Position numbers and translations under genes: made by a program. 51,921 nt of DNA from contig WOUQ01000014.1 of NCBI GenBank assembly GCA_009772925.1, forward strand, positions 1 to 51,921. The letters run 5' to 3'. Numbering within the stretch: position 1 is the stretch's first letter; every line of letters begins with the position of its first letter. Source of the DNA: a bacterium (lineage in GTDB: Bacteria > Pseudomonadota > Gammaproteobacteria > Burkholderiales > Thiobacillaceae). Shown piece after piece: positions 1 through 8,882 of this stretch. Below the pieces are notes generated by a model. It was not told where the DNA came from and did not search any database. It worked only from the letters and a program-made list of their open reading frames with translations.

Positions 1-628
1 CGGTATGCCCGAGGCGGCGATCCTCCCACACCAGTGCCAGGCCCTCCGCCGTCGCCGCCAGGGCCGGAAACGACTGGTCGTCGCGCGGCGGCGCGGCATC
101 GACGGGTCGCGCAGGCCCCGGCGACAAGGCCAGGCCGTCGATGCGCAGCGGCGCGCTCCACAGGCGCCGCCAGCGCCCCTCGGGCGCGGTCCAGACGGCC
201 ATCGCCCCCAGGCTGGGGTGATGGGCGACGGCGCCCTGGCCGCCGGCAGGCGCCAGCACCGAACTGGCGAGGGGACCATCGGCGCCGGCGATGCCGACCC
301 CGACGCCGGCCTCGTCCTCCCAGATGAGCAGGAAACGTCCGTCCGGCAGGGGGCTCAGGCCCGGCTCGAAACACTCGCCGCGACCGAATGGAAACACGCG
401 GAAGGCGGGCTCGGCGCGATGTTTCACACCCAGATGGCAGCGCGGCGCGCCACTCCGGTTGTCTTCCCAGACCAGGCCGACGCGGTCGGCGTAAACCGCC
501 AGGCTGGCGCGGCCGGAGGCCTCCAGGTGGATGAACACGGCGGCGTCCCCGGCCGCCACGTCGAGCGTCGCGGCGGCGAGGAGGGGAGAGGCGCAGGCGA
601 GCAGGCCGGCGAGCAGGGCGCGCCTCAT
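1..628 (-). CDS. Secreted WED-repeat protein of unknown function, 3' end beyond window
   Basis: An open frame of 209 codons runs from an ATG at 628 to the left edge without a stop, so the C-terminus is missing. The protein begins with a Sec-type signal peptide (MRRALLAGLLACASPLLAAA). The mature part repeatedly shows short W-E-D or W-x-x motifs about 50 residues apart (LVWEDNRSG, LIWEDEAG, AVWTAPEG, LVWEDRRLG). This spacing resembles beta-propeller or sialidase-like repeat proteins, but I do not recognise the family. Its ATG overlaps the stop of the upstream thioredoxin gene as ATGA, so the two are probably co-translated and both act outside the cytoplasm. Confidence 0.7.
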   Translation of the reverse strand, partial: MRRALLAGLLACASPLLAAATLDVAAGDAAVFIHLEASGRASLAVYADRVGLVWEDNRSGAPRCHLGVKHRAEPAFRVFPFGRGECFEPGLSPLPDGRFLLIWEDEAGVGVGIAGADGPLASSVLAPAGGQGAVAHHPSLGAMAVWTAPEGRWRRLWSAPLRIDGLALSPGPARPVDAAPPRDDQSFPALAATAEGLALVWEDRRLGHT

Positions 629-1122
629 GGCCGCCCACCGAGAAATTCCAGCAGGCTTTGCGTGCGGTGATGGCCGCCGCGCACGTAGCGGTCGTAGTCC
701 TGGAAATCCCGCACCGTCTTGTAGCCGGGAATGCGGGCGATGACCTTGCCCTCGGGGGTCATGAACACGAATAGCGGCGTGGCGTAGGCGCCCAGGCGCA
801 CGCCCAGTTCGGCTTCGCTGACGCGCTCGCCGCCGGGCAGGCGGATGCGCCGGCCGCCCTCGGCATCGACGTAGATCAGCGCATAGTGCTCGCCGAAAAT
901 GCGCCGGATTTCCGCATCGGCGAAGGTCGTGCGGTTGACCTGGTCGCACCAGGCGCAACCATAGCGCCCGAAGTACAGCAGGATGGGCTTGTTCTCCGCC
1001 TTCGCCAGGCGCAGGCCGGCGTCGTGATCGAGAAAGGCGTAGCCGGCTGGCGGGTCGGCCCGGGCGACGGCGGAGAGCGCCAACGTGACACCGGCGATGA
1101 GGGAGAATAGGAGTCCGCGCAT
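625..1122 (-). CDS. Periplasmic thioredoxin-fold protein
   Basis: The start at 1122 gives a clean Sec signal peptide (MRGLLFSLIAGVTLALSAVARA) with a likely cut after ARA; the longer in-frame start at 1182 would put 20 charged residues in front of it. The mature domain has a redox CAWC motif preceded by YFGRYG and a cis-proline segment (YATPLFVF), both hallmarks of thioredoxin folds. It resembles SoxW-like and other periplasmic thioredoxins that reduce or exchange protein disulfides. The last four bases overlap the start of the downstream secreted protein gene, and the gene is divergent from mog. The exact partner is unknown, so no gene symbol is given. Confidence 0.8.
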   Translation of the reverse strand: MRGLLFSLIAGVTLALSAVARADPPAGYAFLDHDAGLRLAKAENKPILLYFGRYGCAWCDQVNRTTFADAEIRRIFGEHYALIYVDAEGGRRIRLPGGERVSEAELGVRLGAYATPLFVFMTPEGKVIARIPGYKTVRDFQDYDRYVRGGHHRTQSLLEFLGGRP

Positions 1123-1184
1123 CGGTCTGCTCCGTGAGTTTCGCGGCATCTTCCATCCGACCCCGGCCAAGAGGAATCGCACAC

Positions 1185-1736
1185 ATGTACCAACCCGCCA
1201 CCATCGGCATCGTTTCCGTCAGCGACCGCGCCAGCAGCGGCCTCTACGAGGACAAGGGCCTGCCCGCCCTGAAGGCGTGGCTTGGTGCCGCCCTGCACAA
1301 TCCCATCGAATTCGTCGAGCGCCTGATTCCCGACGAACAGCCGGTCATCGAGCAGACCCTGATCGAACTGGCGCAGTCCTGCTGCCTGCTGCTCACCACC
1401 GGCGGTACCGGCCCCGCGCCGCGCGACGTGACGCCTGAGGCCACCCTGGCGGTGGCCGACAAGGTACTGCCCGGCTTCGGCGAGCAGATGCGCGCGGTGA
1501 GCCTGAAGTACGTGCCCACCGCCATCCTTTCGCGCCAGGTCGGCGTGGTGCGCGGCAGTTGCCTGATCCTCAACCTGCCGGGCCAGCCCAAGGCGATCCA
1601 GGAAACCCTGGACGGCGTCTTCGCCGCCGTGCCCTACGGTGTCGACCTCATTGGCGGCCCCTACCTGGAGACGCGGGAGGAAGTGGTGAAGGCGTTCCGA
1701 CCGAAGTCGGCGGTCAGGCCAGCAGCCGCTGGATGA
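1185..1736 (+). CDS. mog: Molybdopterin adenylyltransferase
   Basis: This 183-residue cytoplasmic protein matches MogA, which adenylates molybdopterin before molybdenum insertion. Visible features are the N-terminal IGIVSVSDRASSG strand, the TTGGTGPAPRDVTPEA loop that binds the cofactor phosphate, and the late NLPGQPKA segment. The ATG at 1185 follows a GAGGAA ribosome site; longer in-frame starts add residues unrelated to the family. The gene is alone on the plus strand and its last 23 bases overlap the end of the convergent tcdA. Confidence 0.9.
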   Translation: MYQPATIGIVSVSDRASSGLYEDKGLPALKAWLGAALHNPIEFVERLIPDEQPVIEQTLIELAQSCCLLLTTGGTGPAPRDVTPEATLAVADKVLPGFGEQMRAVSLKYVPTAILSRQVGVVRGSCLILNLPGQPKAIQETLDGVFAAVPYGVDLIGGPYLETREEVVKAFRPKSAVRPAAAG

Positions 1737-2433
1737 CGGCGCCGGCGAGCATGAAGCCGAACAGCGGCGGCAGATAGGAAAGGGTGCCGTTGACCGCGCG
1801 CGCCCGACCCTGACTCACCGGCTCGGGCGGTCGCGGCGGTCGCGCCGGTTCGTCCGACCACACCACCAGCACGCCGCGCTCGATGCCGCGCCGGCGCAGG
1901 CGCTTGCGTACCAGCCGGGCGAAGGGATCGACCTCGGTTTCCGACAGGTCGGACAGCCTCACCCGCGTCACGTCCAGGCGGTTGCCCGCGCCCATGCTGG
2001 CCGCCACCGGCAGGCCGCGGCTGTGGGCCTCGGCGATGAGCGCCACCTTGCAGTTGAGGGAATCGATGCAGTCGATGACGTAATCGGCGTCGCCGGGCAG
2101 CAGTGCGGGGATGTTGTCGGGAGTGAGGAAATCGGTGATCAGGGTGAGGCGGCAGTCCGGGTGGATGTCGCGGATGCGCTCCGCCATCACTTCCGCCTTG
2201 GGGCGGCCGACGGTGGAGAGCAGAGCGGGCAACTGGCGGTTGATGTTGGATTCCGCCACGCGGTCCATGTCCGCCAGGGTGAGGCGGCCCACCCCCGCCC
2301 GCGCCAGCGCTTCCGCGCACCAGGAGCCGACGCCGCCGAGGCCGGCGAGAAACACGTGGCTGCCGGCGAGTCGCTCCAGTCCCTGCGCGCCGATGAGAAT
2401 CTCGCTGCGCGCGAACTGCGGCGGCACATTCAT
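1714..2433 (-). CDS. tcdA: tRNA threonylcarbamoyladenosine dehydratase
   Basis: This 239-residue protein of the E1-like ThiF/MoeB superfamily best fits TcdA (CsdL), which uses ATP to cyclise the t6A of tRNA to ct6A. The nucleotide-binding motif [17 protein letters not shown] lies near residues 30-46, followed by [15 protein letters not shown] and [14 protein letters not shown], all typical of TcdA. The adenylation aspartate is in [13 protein letters not shown]. The start at 2433 forms an ATGA overlap with the stop of ubiA, implying coupled translation. A longer upstream frame overlaps ubiA and is not used. Confidence 0.88.
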   Translation of the reverse strand: MNVPPQFARSEILIGAQGLERLAGSHVFLAGLGGVGSWCAEALARAGVGRLTLADMDRVAESNINRQLPALLSTVGRPKAEVMAERIRDIHPDCRLTLITDFLTPDNIPALLPGDADYVIDCIDSLNCKVALIAEAHSRGLPVAASMGAGNRLDVTRVRLSDLSETEVDPFARLVRKRLRRRGIERGVLVVWSDEPARPPRPPEPVSQGRARAVNGTLSYLPPLFGFMLAGAVIQRLLA

Positions 2434-3302
2434 CGCCAGACCGGCAACAGACTGGCGGCGATGCCGGCGAACACGGCGGCGCCGATCCAGTTGTTGTGCA
2501 GGAAGGCCTTGAAGCATCTGGCCGGTTCCCGCGTGCGGATCAGGGTGTAGTGGTAGCCGGCGACGCCGGCGGCGGCGGCCAGGCCGAGATAGAAGGGCCA
2601 GCCCAGATGCAGTTTCCAGCCGACCACGGCGAGCAGGCCGAGGGCCAGCGCGTAGCAGAGCATGACCGCGAGGACGTCGTAGCGGCCGAAGGTGATGGCC
2701 GAGGTCTTGATGCCGATCTTGAGGTCGTCGGCGCAGTCCACCATGGCGTATTCGGTGTCGTAGGCGATGGCCCAGAACACGTTGGCGGCCATCAGCCACC
2801 AGGCGATGGGCGGCACCGCGTCGAGATGCGCGGCGAAGCTCATGGGGATGCCGAAGCCGAAGGCGATGCCGAGGTAGGCCTGGGGAATGGCGAAGAAGCG
2901 CTTGGTGAACGGGTAGGAGGCGGCGAGGAAGGCGGCGGCGAAGGAGAGCTGGATGAGCAGGACGTTGCCCAGCGGCAGGATCATGAGGAAAGCCAGCAGG
3001 GCCAGCGTCGCCGCCAGGATCAGGGCCTCCTTCTCGCTGACGCGGCCGGCGGTGAGGGGGCGATTTTTCGTGCGTTCCACATGCCGGTCGAAGTTACGGT
3101 CGGCGTAGTCGTTGATGACGCAGCCGGCCGAGCGCATCAGCACCACGCCGAGGGCGAACACCCAGAACACCATGGGGTCCGGCGAGCCGGCGCTGGACAA
3201 CCACAGGCCCCATAGGGTGGGCCAGGCCAGCAGCAGGATGCCGATGGGCTTGTCCAGCCGCATCAGCTTCTCGTATTCGGTAAGGCGGTCGCGCAGGTTC
3301 AT
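2430..3302 (-). CDS. ubiA: 4-hydroxybenzoate octaprenyltransferase
   Basis: This 290-residue integral membrane prenyltransferase attaches the polyprenyl tail to 4-hydroxybenzoate in ubiquinone synthesis. The first aspartate-rich motif [20 protein letters not shown] and the second [12 protein letters not shown] are both present and would bind Mg-diphosphate. Between them lie several hydrophobic helices, consistent with the usual 8-9 membrane segments. The ATG at 3302 overlaps the ubiC stop by ATGA, so ubiC and ubiA form a coupled pair in pathway order. Confidence 0.95.
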   Translation of the reverse strand: MNLRDRLTEYEKLMRLDKPIGILLLAWPTLWGLWLSSAGSPDPMVFWVFALGVVLMRSAGCVINDYADRNFDRHVERTKNRPLTAGRVSEKEALILAATLALLAFLMILPLGNVLLIQLSFAAAFLAASYPFTKRFFAIPQAYLGIAFGFGIPMSFAAHLDAVPPIAWWLMAANVFWAIAYDTEYAMVDCADDLKIGIKTSAITFGRYDVLAVMLCYALALGLLAVVGWKLHLGWPFYLGLAAAAGVAGYHYTLIRTREPARCFKAFLHNNWIGAAVFAGIAASLLPVWR

Positions 3303-3823
3303 CGCAGCAGCAGGGTCTCGGGCAGGAAGACTTCGGTGACCAGGATGGGGTGGCCTTCGAGGGTGAAGGGGGAACGCCTCGCCCACAGCGCGCGCGGCGG
3401 CCTCGCCAGGTGACGGATGGCGCCATGGTAGAGGGGATGGCGGCGATCCACCCGCTTGAACTCCAGGGCATGGCGGCCCACGCGCGGGTTGCTGAACAGG
3501 GCCGCGCCCAGCGGACGGTTGCCCAGGCCCGCCAACGCGGCCCAGGGGCCGAGCAGGCCGCTGAAAGGAATCACGCTGTGGGCGAAGACCAGGGGAGTGT
3601 CGGCATTCATCAGCAGGACCTCGCGGATTACGGCATTGTGGCCCGGCGCCAGGCCCAGTATGGCGAATTCATCGCGGTGCGGCACGCCGGTGCCCTGCGC
3701 CAGGCGCTTCACCCGGAAGTCCGGCGCCACGCGCTGCAGGCGCCAGGTCAGGGAGCCGTGGTCGGTGAGCCAGTGGCGCCAGGGTCCCGCCGGCCAGGCT
3801 GAAGCCAGCCACTCGGTCGTCAT
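3299..3823 (-). CDS. ubiC: Chorismate lyase
   Basis: The 174-residue product fits UbiC, which converts chorismate to 4-hydroxybenzoate and pyruvate, the committing step of ubiquinone synthesis. Family features include [13 protein letters not shown] near the N-terminus, REVLL with the substrate arginine in the middle, and the C-terminal glutamate segment VTEVFLPET. It lies 26 bp downstream of recG and overlaps ubiA by four bases, so it probably shares their transcript. The ATG at 3823 is the only start giving the usual family length. Confidence 0.92.
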   Translation of the reverse strand: MTTEWLASAWPAGPWRHWLTDHGSLTWRLQRVAPDFRVKRLAQGTGVPHRDEFAILGLAPGHNAVIREVLLMNADTPLVFAHSVIPFSGLLGPWAALAGLGNRPLGAALFSNPRVGRHALEFKRVDRRHPLYHGAIRHLARPPRALWARRSPFTLEGHPILVTEVFLPETLLLR

Positions 3824-3849
3824 GCCAGTTTCGTCGCGAAAAAAAGAGA

Positions 3850-5889
3850 TTATGCCCGCAGGTAATCGAGTCCGCGCGGCAACCAGCGTCGCAGATGGCG
3901 GTGGACGGCATCCATGTCGCGGCCCAGCAGATCGTCCGCCGCGGCGCGGGCCATCTCCAGCAGGTCCAAATCCATCTCCAGGTCGGCGAAGCGCAGCATG
4001 GGCACGCCGCTCTGGCGGGCGCCCAGGAATTCGCCGGGGCCGCGCAGCCGCAGATCCTCGCGGGCGATGGCGAAGCCGTCGGCGTTTTCCTTGATGACGC
4101 GCAGACGCTGTTTGGCGATGTCTGTCAGCGCCTCGCCATACATCAGCACACAGGTGGATTCGCGCGCGCCGCGGCCGACGCGGCCGCGCAGCTGGTGCAA
4201 CTGGGCGAGGCCGTAGCGCTCGGCGTGTTCGATCACCATGAGACCGGCATTGGGCACGTCCACCCCCACTTCGATGACCGTGGTGGCCACCAGCAGGTGC
4301 AGCCCGCCCGCCTTCAACGCCGCCATCACGGCCGCCTTGTCCTCCGCCTTCATGCGCCCGTGCACGAGGCCGATGGCCAGTTCCGGCAGCAGGGCGGAAA
4401 GCTCCGCGTGGCTTTCCTGGGCCGCGCGCAGTTGCAGCTTTTCCGATTCCTCGACCAGGGGGCAGACCCAATAGGCCTGGGCGCCGCCGCCGCAGTACTC
4501 GCGCAGACGCGCCACCACCTCGTCGCGGCGGGCGTGCGACACCAGCCGGGTGATGATGGGCGTGCGCCCCGGCGGCAGTTCGTCGATGACCGACACGTCC
4601 AGGTCCGCGTAGTAGCTCATCGCCAGGGAGCGGGGGATGGGGGTGGCGGACATCATCAGCAGGTGGGGGGTGTGGTCGCCGGTGGCAGAGGGGAGTTGCC
4701 CCTTCTCGCGGAGCGCCAGGCGCTGGGCGACGCCGAAACGGTGCTGTTCGTCGACGATGGCCAGGGCGAGGTCGCGGAACACGACGCCGGCCTGGAACAG
4801 GGCGTGGGTGCCCACCGCGACGCGGGCGCGGCCCTCGGCGAGGTCGGCGAGGGCCTGCCGTTTCGCCTTGCCCTTGCTGGCGGCGCTGAGGGCGAGCACG
4901 GGCAGGCCGAGCGGCTCCAGCCATTCGCGGAACTTGAGGAACAACTGCTCGGCGAGGATTTCCGTGGGCGCCATCACCGCTACCTGGCCGCCCGCGGCCA
5001 GTGCCGGCAGGGTGGCGAGGGCCGCCACCAGGGTCTTGCCGCTGCCGACGTCGCCCTGCAACAGGCGGTTCATGGGATGGGGGCTGGCCAGGTCGCGGCG
5101 GATTTCTTCCAGGACGCGGGCCTGGGCGGCTGTGAGCCGGAAGGGCAGGGCGGCCAGTAGCCGCTCGCCGAGGCCTCCGTCGCCGCTCAGCGGGCGGGCG
5201 GCCTGCTCGTGGCGGCGGCGCGCGGCCAGGCGCAGGGAGAGCTGCTGGGCGAGCAATTCGTCGAACTTGACGCGGCGCCAAGCCGGCTCCTGCCTGCCCT
5301 CCAGCAGGTTCGGGTCGGTGTCGGCCGGCGGAGCGTGCAGGTGCTCAAGCGCGGCGCGGAAGGCGGGCAGGCCCAGGCGATCGAGCATGGCCGCGGGCAG
5401 GCTGTCGTCCAAGTCCGCGTCGCGCAGAACGGTGGCCACCGCCTTGCGGATGGCGAGCTGGGACAGGCCGGCGACAGTGGGATAGACCGGCGTCAGGCGG
5501 TCCGGCAGGGGGGTGGCGTCGCCGACCACGCGCAGGGCCGGGTGCACCATCTCGGCGCCGAAGAAGCCGGGGCGCACCTCGCCCAGCAGGCGAACGCGCA
5601 CGCCGGGCCGCAACTGGGCGATCTGGCTGGGATAGAAATGCAGCAGGCGGAAGAACAGGCTGCGGCCGTTCTCCTCGATCTCGGCCACCAGTTGGCGGCG
5701 CGGCCGCGTCTGCACCTCGGCGTGGCGTATCCGGCCCTCCACCTGGACGTGACTGCCGGGGCGGGCTTCCTCCAGGGGGGTCAGGCGGGTCTCGTCGATA
5801 TAGCGCAGGGGCAGGTGCAGGATCAGGTCGCTGACCTGTTCCAGGCCCAGCCGGCGGGCGACCGCATCGGGGGATGGCGCGCCGGCCAT
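3850..5889 (-). CDS. recG: ATP-dependent DNA helicase RecG
   Basis: The 679-residue product is full length for RecG, the branch-migration helicase that reverses stalled forks and resolves recombination intermediates. The N-terminal wedge/OB region (HLPLRYIDETRL) is followed by the superfamily 2 helicase core: Walker A GDVGSGKT at about residue 280, the Walker B box DEQHRFGV, MSATPIPRSLAMS, and motif VI QLRGRVGRG. The C-terminal LRGPGEFLGARQSG segment is diagnostic of RecG. ridA lies 49 bp upstream and ubiC 26 bp downstream on the same strand. Confidence 0.96.
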   Translation of the reverse strand: MAGAPSPDAVARRLGLEQVSDLILHLPLRYIDETRLTPLEEARPGSHVQVEGRIRHAEVQTRPRRQLVAEIEENGRSLFFRLLHFYPSQIAQLRPGVRVRLLGEVRPGFFGAEMVHPALRVVGDATPLPDRLTPVYPTVAGLSQLAIRKAVATVLRDADLDDSLPAAMLDRLGLPAFRAALEHLHAPPADTDPNLLEGRQEPAWRRVKFDELLAQQLSLRLAARRRHEQAARPLSGDGGLGERLLAALPFRLTAAQARVLEEIRRDLASPHPMNRLLQGDVGSGKTLVAALATLPALAAGGQVAVMAPTEILAEQLFLKFREWLEPLGLPVLALSAASKGKAKRQALADLAEGRARVAVGTHALFQAGVVFRDLALAIVDEQHRFGVAQRLALREKGQLPSATGDHTPHLLMMSATPIPRSLAMSYYADLDVSVIDELPPGRTPIITRLVSHARRDEVVARLREYCGGGAQAYWVCPLVEESEKLQLRAAQESHAELSALLPELAIGLVHGRMKAEDKAAVMAALKAGGLHLLVATTVIEVGVDVPNAGLMVIEHAERYGLAQLHQLRGRVGRGARESTCVLMYGEALTDIAKQRLRVIKENADGFAIAREDLRLRGPGEFLGARQSGVPMLRFADLEMDLDLLEMARAAADDLLGRDMDAVHRHLRRWLPRGLDYLRA

Positions 5890-5938
5890 GCGGGGTCAGC
5901 GTCCGCGAGCCATCGCGGGGAAACGGGCCAGGCGCGGT

Positions 5939-6319
5939 TCAGCCCAGCACCAGAACACCGTCCGCCTCGACCTCGGCGCCCCTGGGCAGGGAGGCGACAC
6001 CGACCGCAGCGCGAGCGGGGTAGGGCTGGCTGAAGTACTGGGCCATGATTTCGTTGACCCTGCAGAAATGCGACAGGTCGGTCAGATAGATGTTCAGCTT
6101 CACCACGTCGGCAAGGCTGCCGCCCGCCGCCGTTGCCACCGCGCGCAGGTTCCTGAACACCTGGTGAATTTGCGTATCGACGCCTTGCACCAGTTCCATG
6201 CTGGCGGGGTCGAGGCCGATCTGGCCGGAAAGGTAGACCGTGTCGCCGATCTTGACGGCCTGGGAATAGGTGCCGATGGCCTGGGGCGCGTCGGCGGTGG
6301 AGATGATGGTCTTGTGCAC
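5939..6319 (-). CDS. ridA: RidA family reactive-imine deaminase
   Basis: The 126-residue cytoplasmic protein matches RidA/YjgF, a trimeric enzyme that hydrolyses reactive enamine and imine intermediates released by PLP enzymes. Typical segments are [28 protein letters not shown], the central KLNIYLTDL, and the C-terminal [19 protein letters not shown] containing the catalytic arginine. I chose the GTG at 6319 because a GGAG site lies about six bases upstream and the length then equals the usual 126-128; the ATG at 6349 would add ten unrelated residues. It heads the recG-ubiC-ubiA-tcdA run. Confidence 0.9.
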   Translation of the reverse strand: MHKTIISTADAPQAIGTYSQAVKIGDTVYLSGQIGLDPASMELVQGVDTQIHQVFRNLRAVATAAGGSLADVVKLNIYLTDLSHFCRVNEIMAQYFSQPYPARAAVGVASLPRGAEVEADGVLVLG

Positions 6320-6366
6320 GCTGGCTCCGTTCGTTGCGGGGTATGCCACGCCGCGCCGCCGCCGCG

Positions 6367-6394
6367 TTGAATCGATACGTCCGCGGTTTACAAT
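6367..6394 (+). promoter_or_regulatory. Sigma-70 type promoter of tRNA-Ser
   Basis: TTGAAT and TACAAT are separated by 16 bp, ending 12 bp before the first base of tRNA-Ser. Spacing and position fit a housekeeping promoter with a very short leader. No other gene starts here on the plus strand. Confidence 0.6.
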
Positions 6395-6406
6395 GCGCGA
6401 CCCAGT

Positions 6407-6494
6407 GGAAGCGTGGCCGAGCGGTTTAAGGCACCGGTCTTGAAAACCGGCGATGGGTGACCATCCGTGAGTTCGAATCTCACCGCTTCCGCCA
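6407..6494 (+). tRNA. tRNA-Ser (anticodon TGA)
   Basis: The 88-nt gene folds as a class II tRNA. The acceptor stem GGAAGCG pairs with CGCTTCC, the discriminator is G, and the CCA end is encoded. The anticodon stem CCGGT/ACCGG closes the loop CTTGAAA with anticodon TGA, reading UCA serine codons. The long variable arm (CGATGGGTGACCATCCGT region) and the T loop GTTCGAATC are both present. It is transcribed alone between ridA and the cytochrome gene. Confidence 0.97.
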
Positions 6495-6546
6495 AGGCTT
6501 CGCCGCGTCAGTCTAACGTCTCGACGCTGTCCCGCAAGCGCGGGCG

Positions 6547-6571
6547 AAAAAAACGCGGGCAGCGCCCGCGT
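6547..6571 (-). terminator. Rho-independent terminator of the cytochrome c gene
   Basis: Read on the minus strand, an 8-bp stem (ACGCGGGC with GCCCGCGT) with a 3-base loop is followed by a run of seven T. It lies 19 bp after the stop of the cytochrome gene at 6590. Confidence 0.85.
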
Positions 6572-6589
6572 CTTCGGCCCGGACTCCGG

Positions 6590-6892
6590 TCAGAGGCTCA
6601 GAATCCATTTGGCCAGGGCGGCGGCGTCGGCCTGGGCCTTGGGCTGCGGCGGCATCGGTACCTTGTTGTACTTGTTCTTGCTGCCCTTGACGATGGCCTC
6701 GGTCACCACTTTCTCGGCATCCTTCTGGCCCTTGTTCTTGGCGGCGATGTCCTTCCAGGTCGGTCCCATCATCTTCTTGTCCATGGCGTGGCAGGTGTTG
6801 CACTTGTGCTTGGCGGCCAGGTCGGCGCTGGCGAGGGCAGTGCCGGAAACACCGAGGGTGGCGGCAAGGGCGAGGGCGGTCAGGGTTTTCAT
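6590..6892 (-). CDS. Small periplasmic class I cytochrome c
   Basis: This 100-residue monohaem cytochrome has a Sec signal peptide (about residues 1-22, ending ALAS), a CNTCH haem-binding motif at residues 31-35, and the distal methionine at M80 in KVPMPPQP. The size and the MPP motif fit the cytochrome c551/c5-like electron carriers of proteobacteria. It is monocistronic, with its own terminator at 6547-6571. A role as a small electron shuttle between periplasmic dehydrogenases and oxidases is inferred; the specific partner cannot be read from the sequence. Confidence 0.92.
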   Translation of the reverse strand: MKTLTALALAATLGVSGTALASADLAAKHKCNTCHAMDKKMMGPTWKDIAAKNKGQKDAEKVVTEAIVKGSKNKYNKVPMPPQPKAQADAAALAKWILSL

Positions 6893-7003
6893 GGGTTTCC
6901 TTCCATTGTGGGAGAGTGAATCGGGTAGCGTAGGGTATATAAGAATGCGCTGATGGGGTAATGACCAAGGTCAAGACGGGCTTGGCGCCAGTCCCGGCGG
7001 CTC

Positions 7004-7816
7004 TTACCACTGCACCACGTGGACGTTGTTCAGTCCCCGGCCGAGAAAGCGCTCGCCGATGGTCTGGAAGCGCAGGGGCACGTCGGTGACCCAGAAGTGG
7101 TAGGTCGGCGGGGTCCGCTCCGGGTTGCTCAGGTTGCGCTGGGCGAGCAGGGCGGCGGTCTGTTCCGCCATGGCCTCGGCGGAGTCGACTAGGGCCACAT
7201 CGGGGCCGACCACATCGCGCAACAGCGGCTTGAGCAAGGGGTAGTGGGTGCAGCCCAGCACCAGGCTGTCGATGTTCTCGGCCAGCACCGGCTTCAGGTA
7301 TTCCTGGGCGGTGAGGCGGGTGACCGGGTGATCCAGCCAGCCTTCCTCGACCAGGGGCACGAACAGGGCGCAGGCCTGCGAGGTGAGGCGCGCTTCCGGG
7401 TCGATGCCGTGGATGGCGCGGGCATAGGCGTTGCTGTTGATGGTGGTGGGGGTGCCGATGACGCCGATGCGCTTGCTCCGGCTGGCGGCCAGGGCCGATA
7501 CCGCGCCGGCATCGATGACGTCCAGTACCGGCGTGGGCGAGAGGTCGCGCACCAGTTGCGCGGCCACGGCGGCCATGGTGTTGCAGGCGATGATGAGCAG
7601 CTTGACCCGCTTCTCCAGCAGGAATTCGGCGATCTGCGTGGTGTAGTGGGCGATGGTCTGCACCGACTTGACGCCGTAGGGCACGCGCGCGGTATCGCCG
7701 AAATAATGGATGGATTCGAAGGGCAGCCGCTCCATGAGGGCGCGCACCACGGTGAGGCCGCCGACGCCGGAGTCGAACACGCCGATGGCACCGCGGGGGT
7801 CGAGATGTTCGCTCAT
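7004..7816 (-). CDS. murI: Glutamate racemase
   Basis: The 270-residue enzyme makes D-glutamate for peptidoglycan. Both catalytic cysteine motifs are visible: IACNTMAA in the N-terminal half and LGCTHYPLL in the C-terminal half. The substrate loop is FDSGVGGLTV near residue 15. The ATG at 7816 overlaps the queG stop as ATGA; the longer in-frame start at 7846 lies within queG and is less likely. Confidence 0.95.
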   Translation of the reverse strand: MSEHLDPRGAIGVFDSGVGGLTVVRALMERLPFESIHYFGDTARVPYGVKSVQTIAHYTTQIAEFLLEKRVKLLIIACNTMAAVAAQLVRDLSPTPVLDVIDAGAVSALAASRSKRIGVIGTPTTINSNAYARAIHGIDPEARLTSQACALFVPLVEEGWLDHPVTRLTAQEYLKPVLAENIDSLVLGCTHYPLLKPLLRDVVGPDVALVDSAEAMAEQTAALLAQRNLSNPERTPPTYHFWVTDVPLRFQTIGERFLGRGLNNVHVVQW

Positions 7817-8880
7817 GCCGGGCAACGTTGTTGGGAAAGCGCCCATTGTAAATGCTCCCGCACCAGGACCGAGGGATGCTCGGCGCGGGCTTCCAGGGCG
7901 CGCACCACGGCGGCGGAGGGCGGGGCGTTGCCGAGGGCCACGGCCAGGTTGCGCAGCCAGCGCTCATGACCGATGCGGCGGATGGCCGAGCCTGCGAATC
8001 GGGCCAGGAATTCTGCCTCGCTCCAGGCGAACAGTTCCACCAGGCTGGCGGCGTCGAGGCCATTGCGGGGCTGGAAATCGGGCATTCCGCCGGGGCGGGC
8101 GAAGCGGTTCCAGGGGCAGGCCAGTTGGCAGTCGTCGCAGCCGTAGATGCGGTTGCCCATGAGCGGCCGCAACTCGAGGGGAATCACGCCCTGGTGTTCG
8201 ATGGTGAGATAGGAGATGCAGCGGCGGGCATCCAGCAGATAAGGGGCCAGGATGGCGCGCGTCGGGCAGATTTCGATGCAGGCCTGGCAGTTGCCGCAGT
8301 GGCCGGTTTCGGGGGGGTCGGGCGGGAAGGGCAGGTCGGTGTAGAGCTCGCCCAGGAAGAACCAGGAGCCCTGCCGGGTCAGCAGCAGGGTGTGTTTGCC
8401 CTTCCAGCCCAGGCCGGCATTCGCGGCCAGCGCCACTTCCATGACCGGCGCGCTGTCGGCGAACGGGCGCTGGGCGAAGGGGCCGATGGCTCCGGCGATG
8501 CGCTCCGCCAGTTTGCGCAGACGCTCGCGCATGAGCTTGTGGTAGTCGCGGCCCAGCGCGTAGCGGGAGACGTAGGCCCGTTCGCCGTCGGCGAGATTGG
8601 CCCACGCATCGGCGGCCTCGGGCAGGTAGTCGAGGCGGGCGCTGAGGACGCTGAGCGTGCCCGGCACCAGTTCGGTGGGGCGGGCGCGGGTCGCGCCGTG
8701 GCGCGCCATATAATCCATGTCGCCGTGATATCCCGAGGCCAGCCAGTGCATCAGCCCTTGTTCCGCTTCCGCCAGTTCGACGGCGGCAAAGCCCACCGAC
8801 GACAAGCCGAGTTCCCGTCCCCAGGCGCGGATGGCGGGTTTCAGGGCTTCCAGTTGGGCGGGGCCGGGCTTCTGCGACAT
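7813..8880 (-). CDS. queG: Epoxyqueuosine reductase
   Basis: The 355-residue enzyme performs the last step of queuosine synthesis in tRNA using cobalamin and two [4Fe-4S] clusters. The cluster ligands lie in CGNCQACIEICPTRAI and CDDCQLACPWN. The GYHGDMDYMARHG segment near residue 50 is typical of QueG. The start at 8880 is two bases from the divergent tsaE start, so the promoters of each gene must lie inside the other. murI is coupled downstream by a four-base overlap. Confidence 0.95.
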   Translation of the reverse strand: MSQKPGPAQLEALKPAIRAWGRELGLSSVGFAAVELAEAEQGLMHWLASGYHGDMDYMARHGATRARPTELVPGTLSVLSARLDYLPEAADAWANLADGERAYVSRYALGRDYHKLMRERLRKLAERIAGAIGPFAQRPFADSAPVMEVALAANAGLGWKGKHTLLLTRQGSWFFLGELYTDLPFPPDPPETGHCGNCQACIEICPTRAILAPYLLDARRCISYLTIEHQGVIPLELRPLMGNRIYGCDDCQLACPWNRFARPGGMPDFQPRNGLDAASLVELFAWSEAEFLARFAGSAIRRIGHERWLRNLAVALGNAPPSAAVVRALEARAEHPSVLVREHLQWALSQQRCPA

Positions 8881-8882
8881 CG

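Noticed and set aside
625-1122. Naming the periplasmic thioredoxin soxW
   Set aside because: The CAWC fold is shared by several periplasmic thioredoxins and no sox genes are in the window.
3299-5281. A 660-codon minus-strand frame that includes the ubiC sequence
   Set aside because: Only the last 174 codons from ATG 3823 match UbiC; the upstream part is an out-of-frame shadow of recG.
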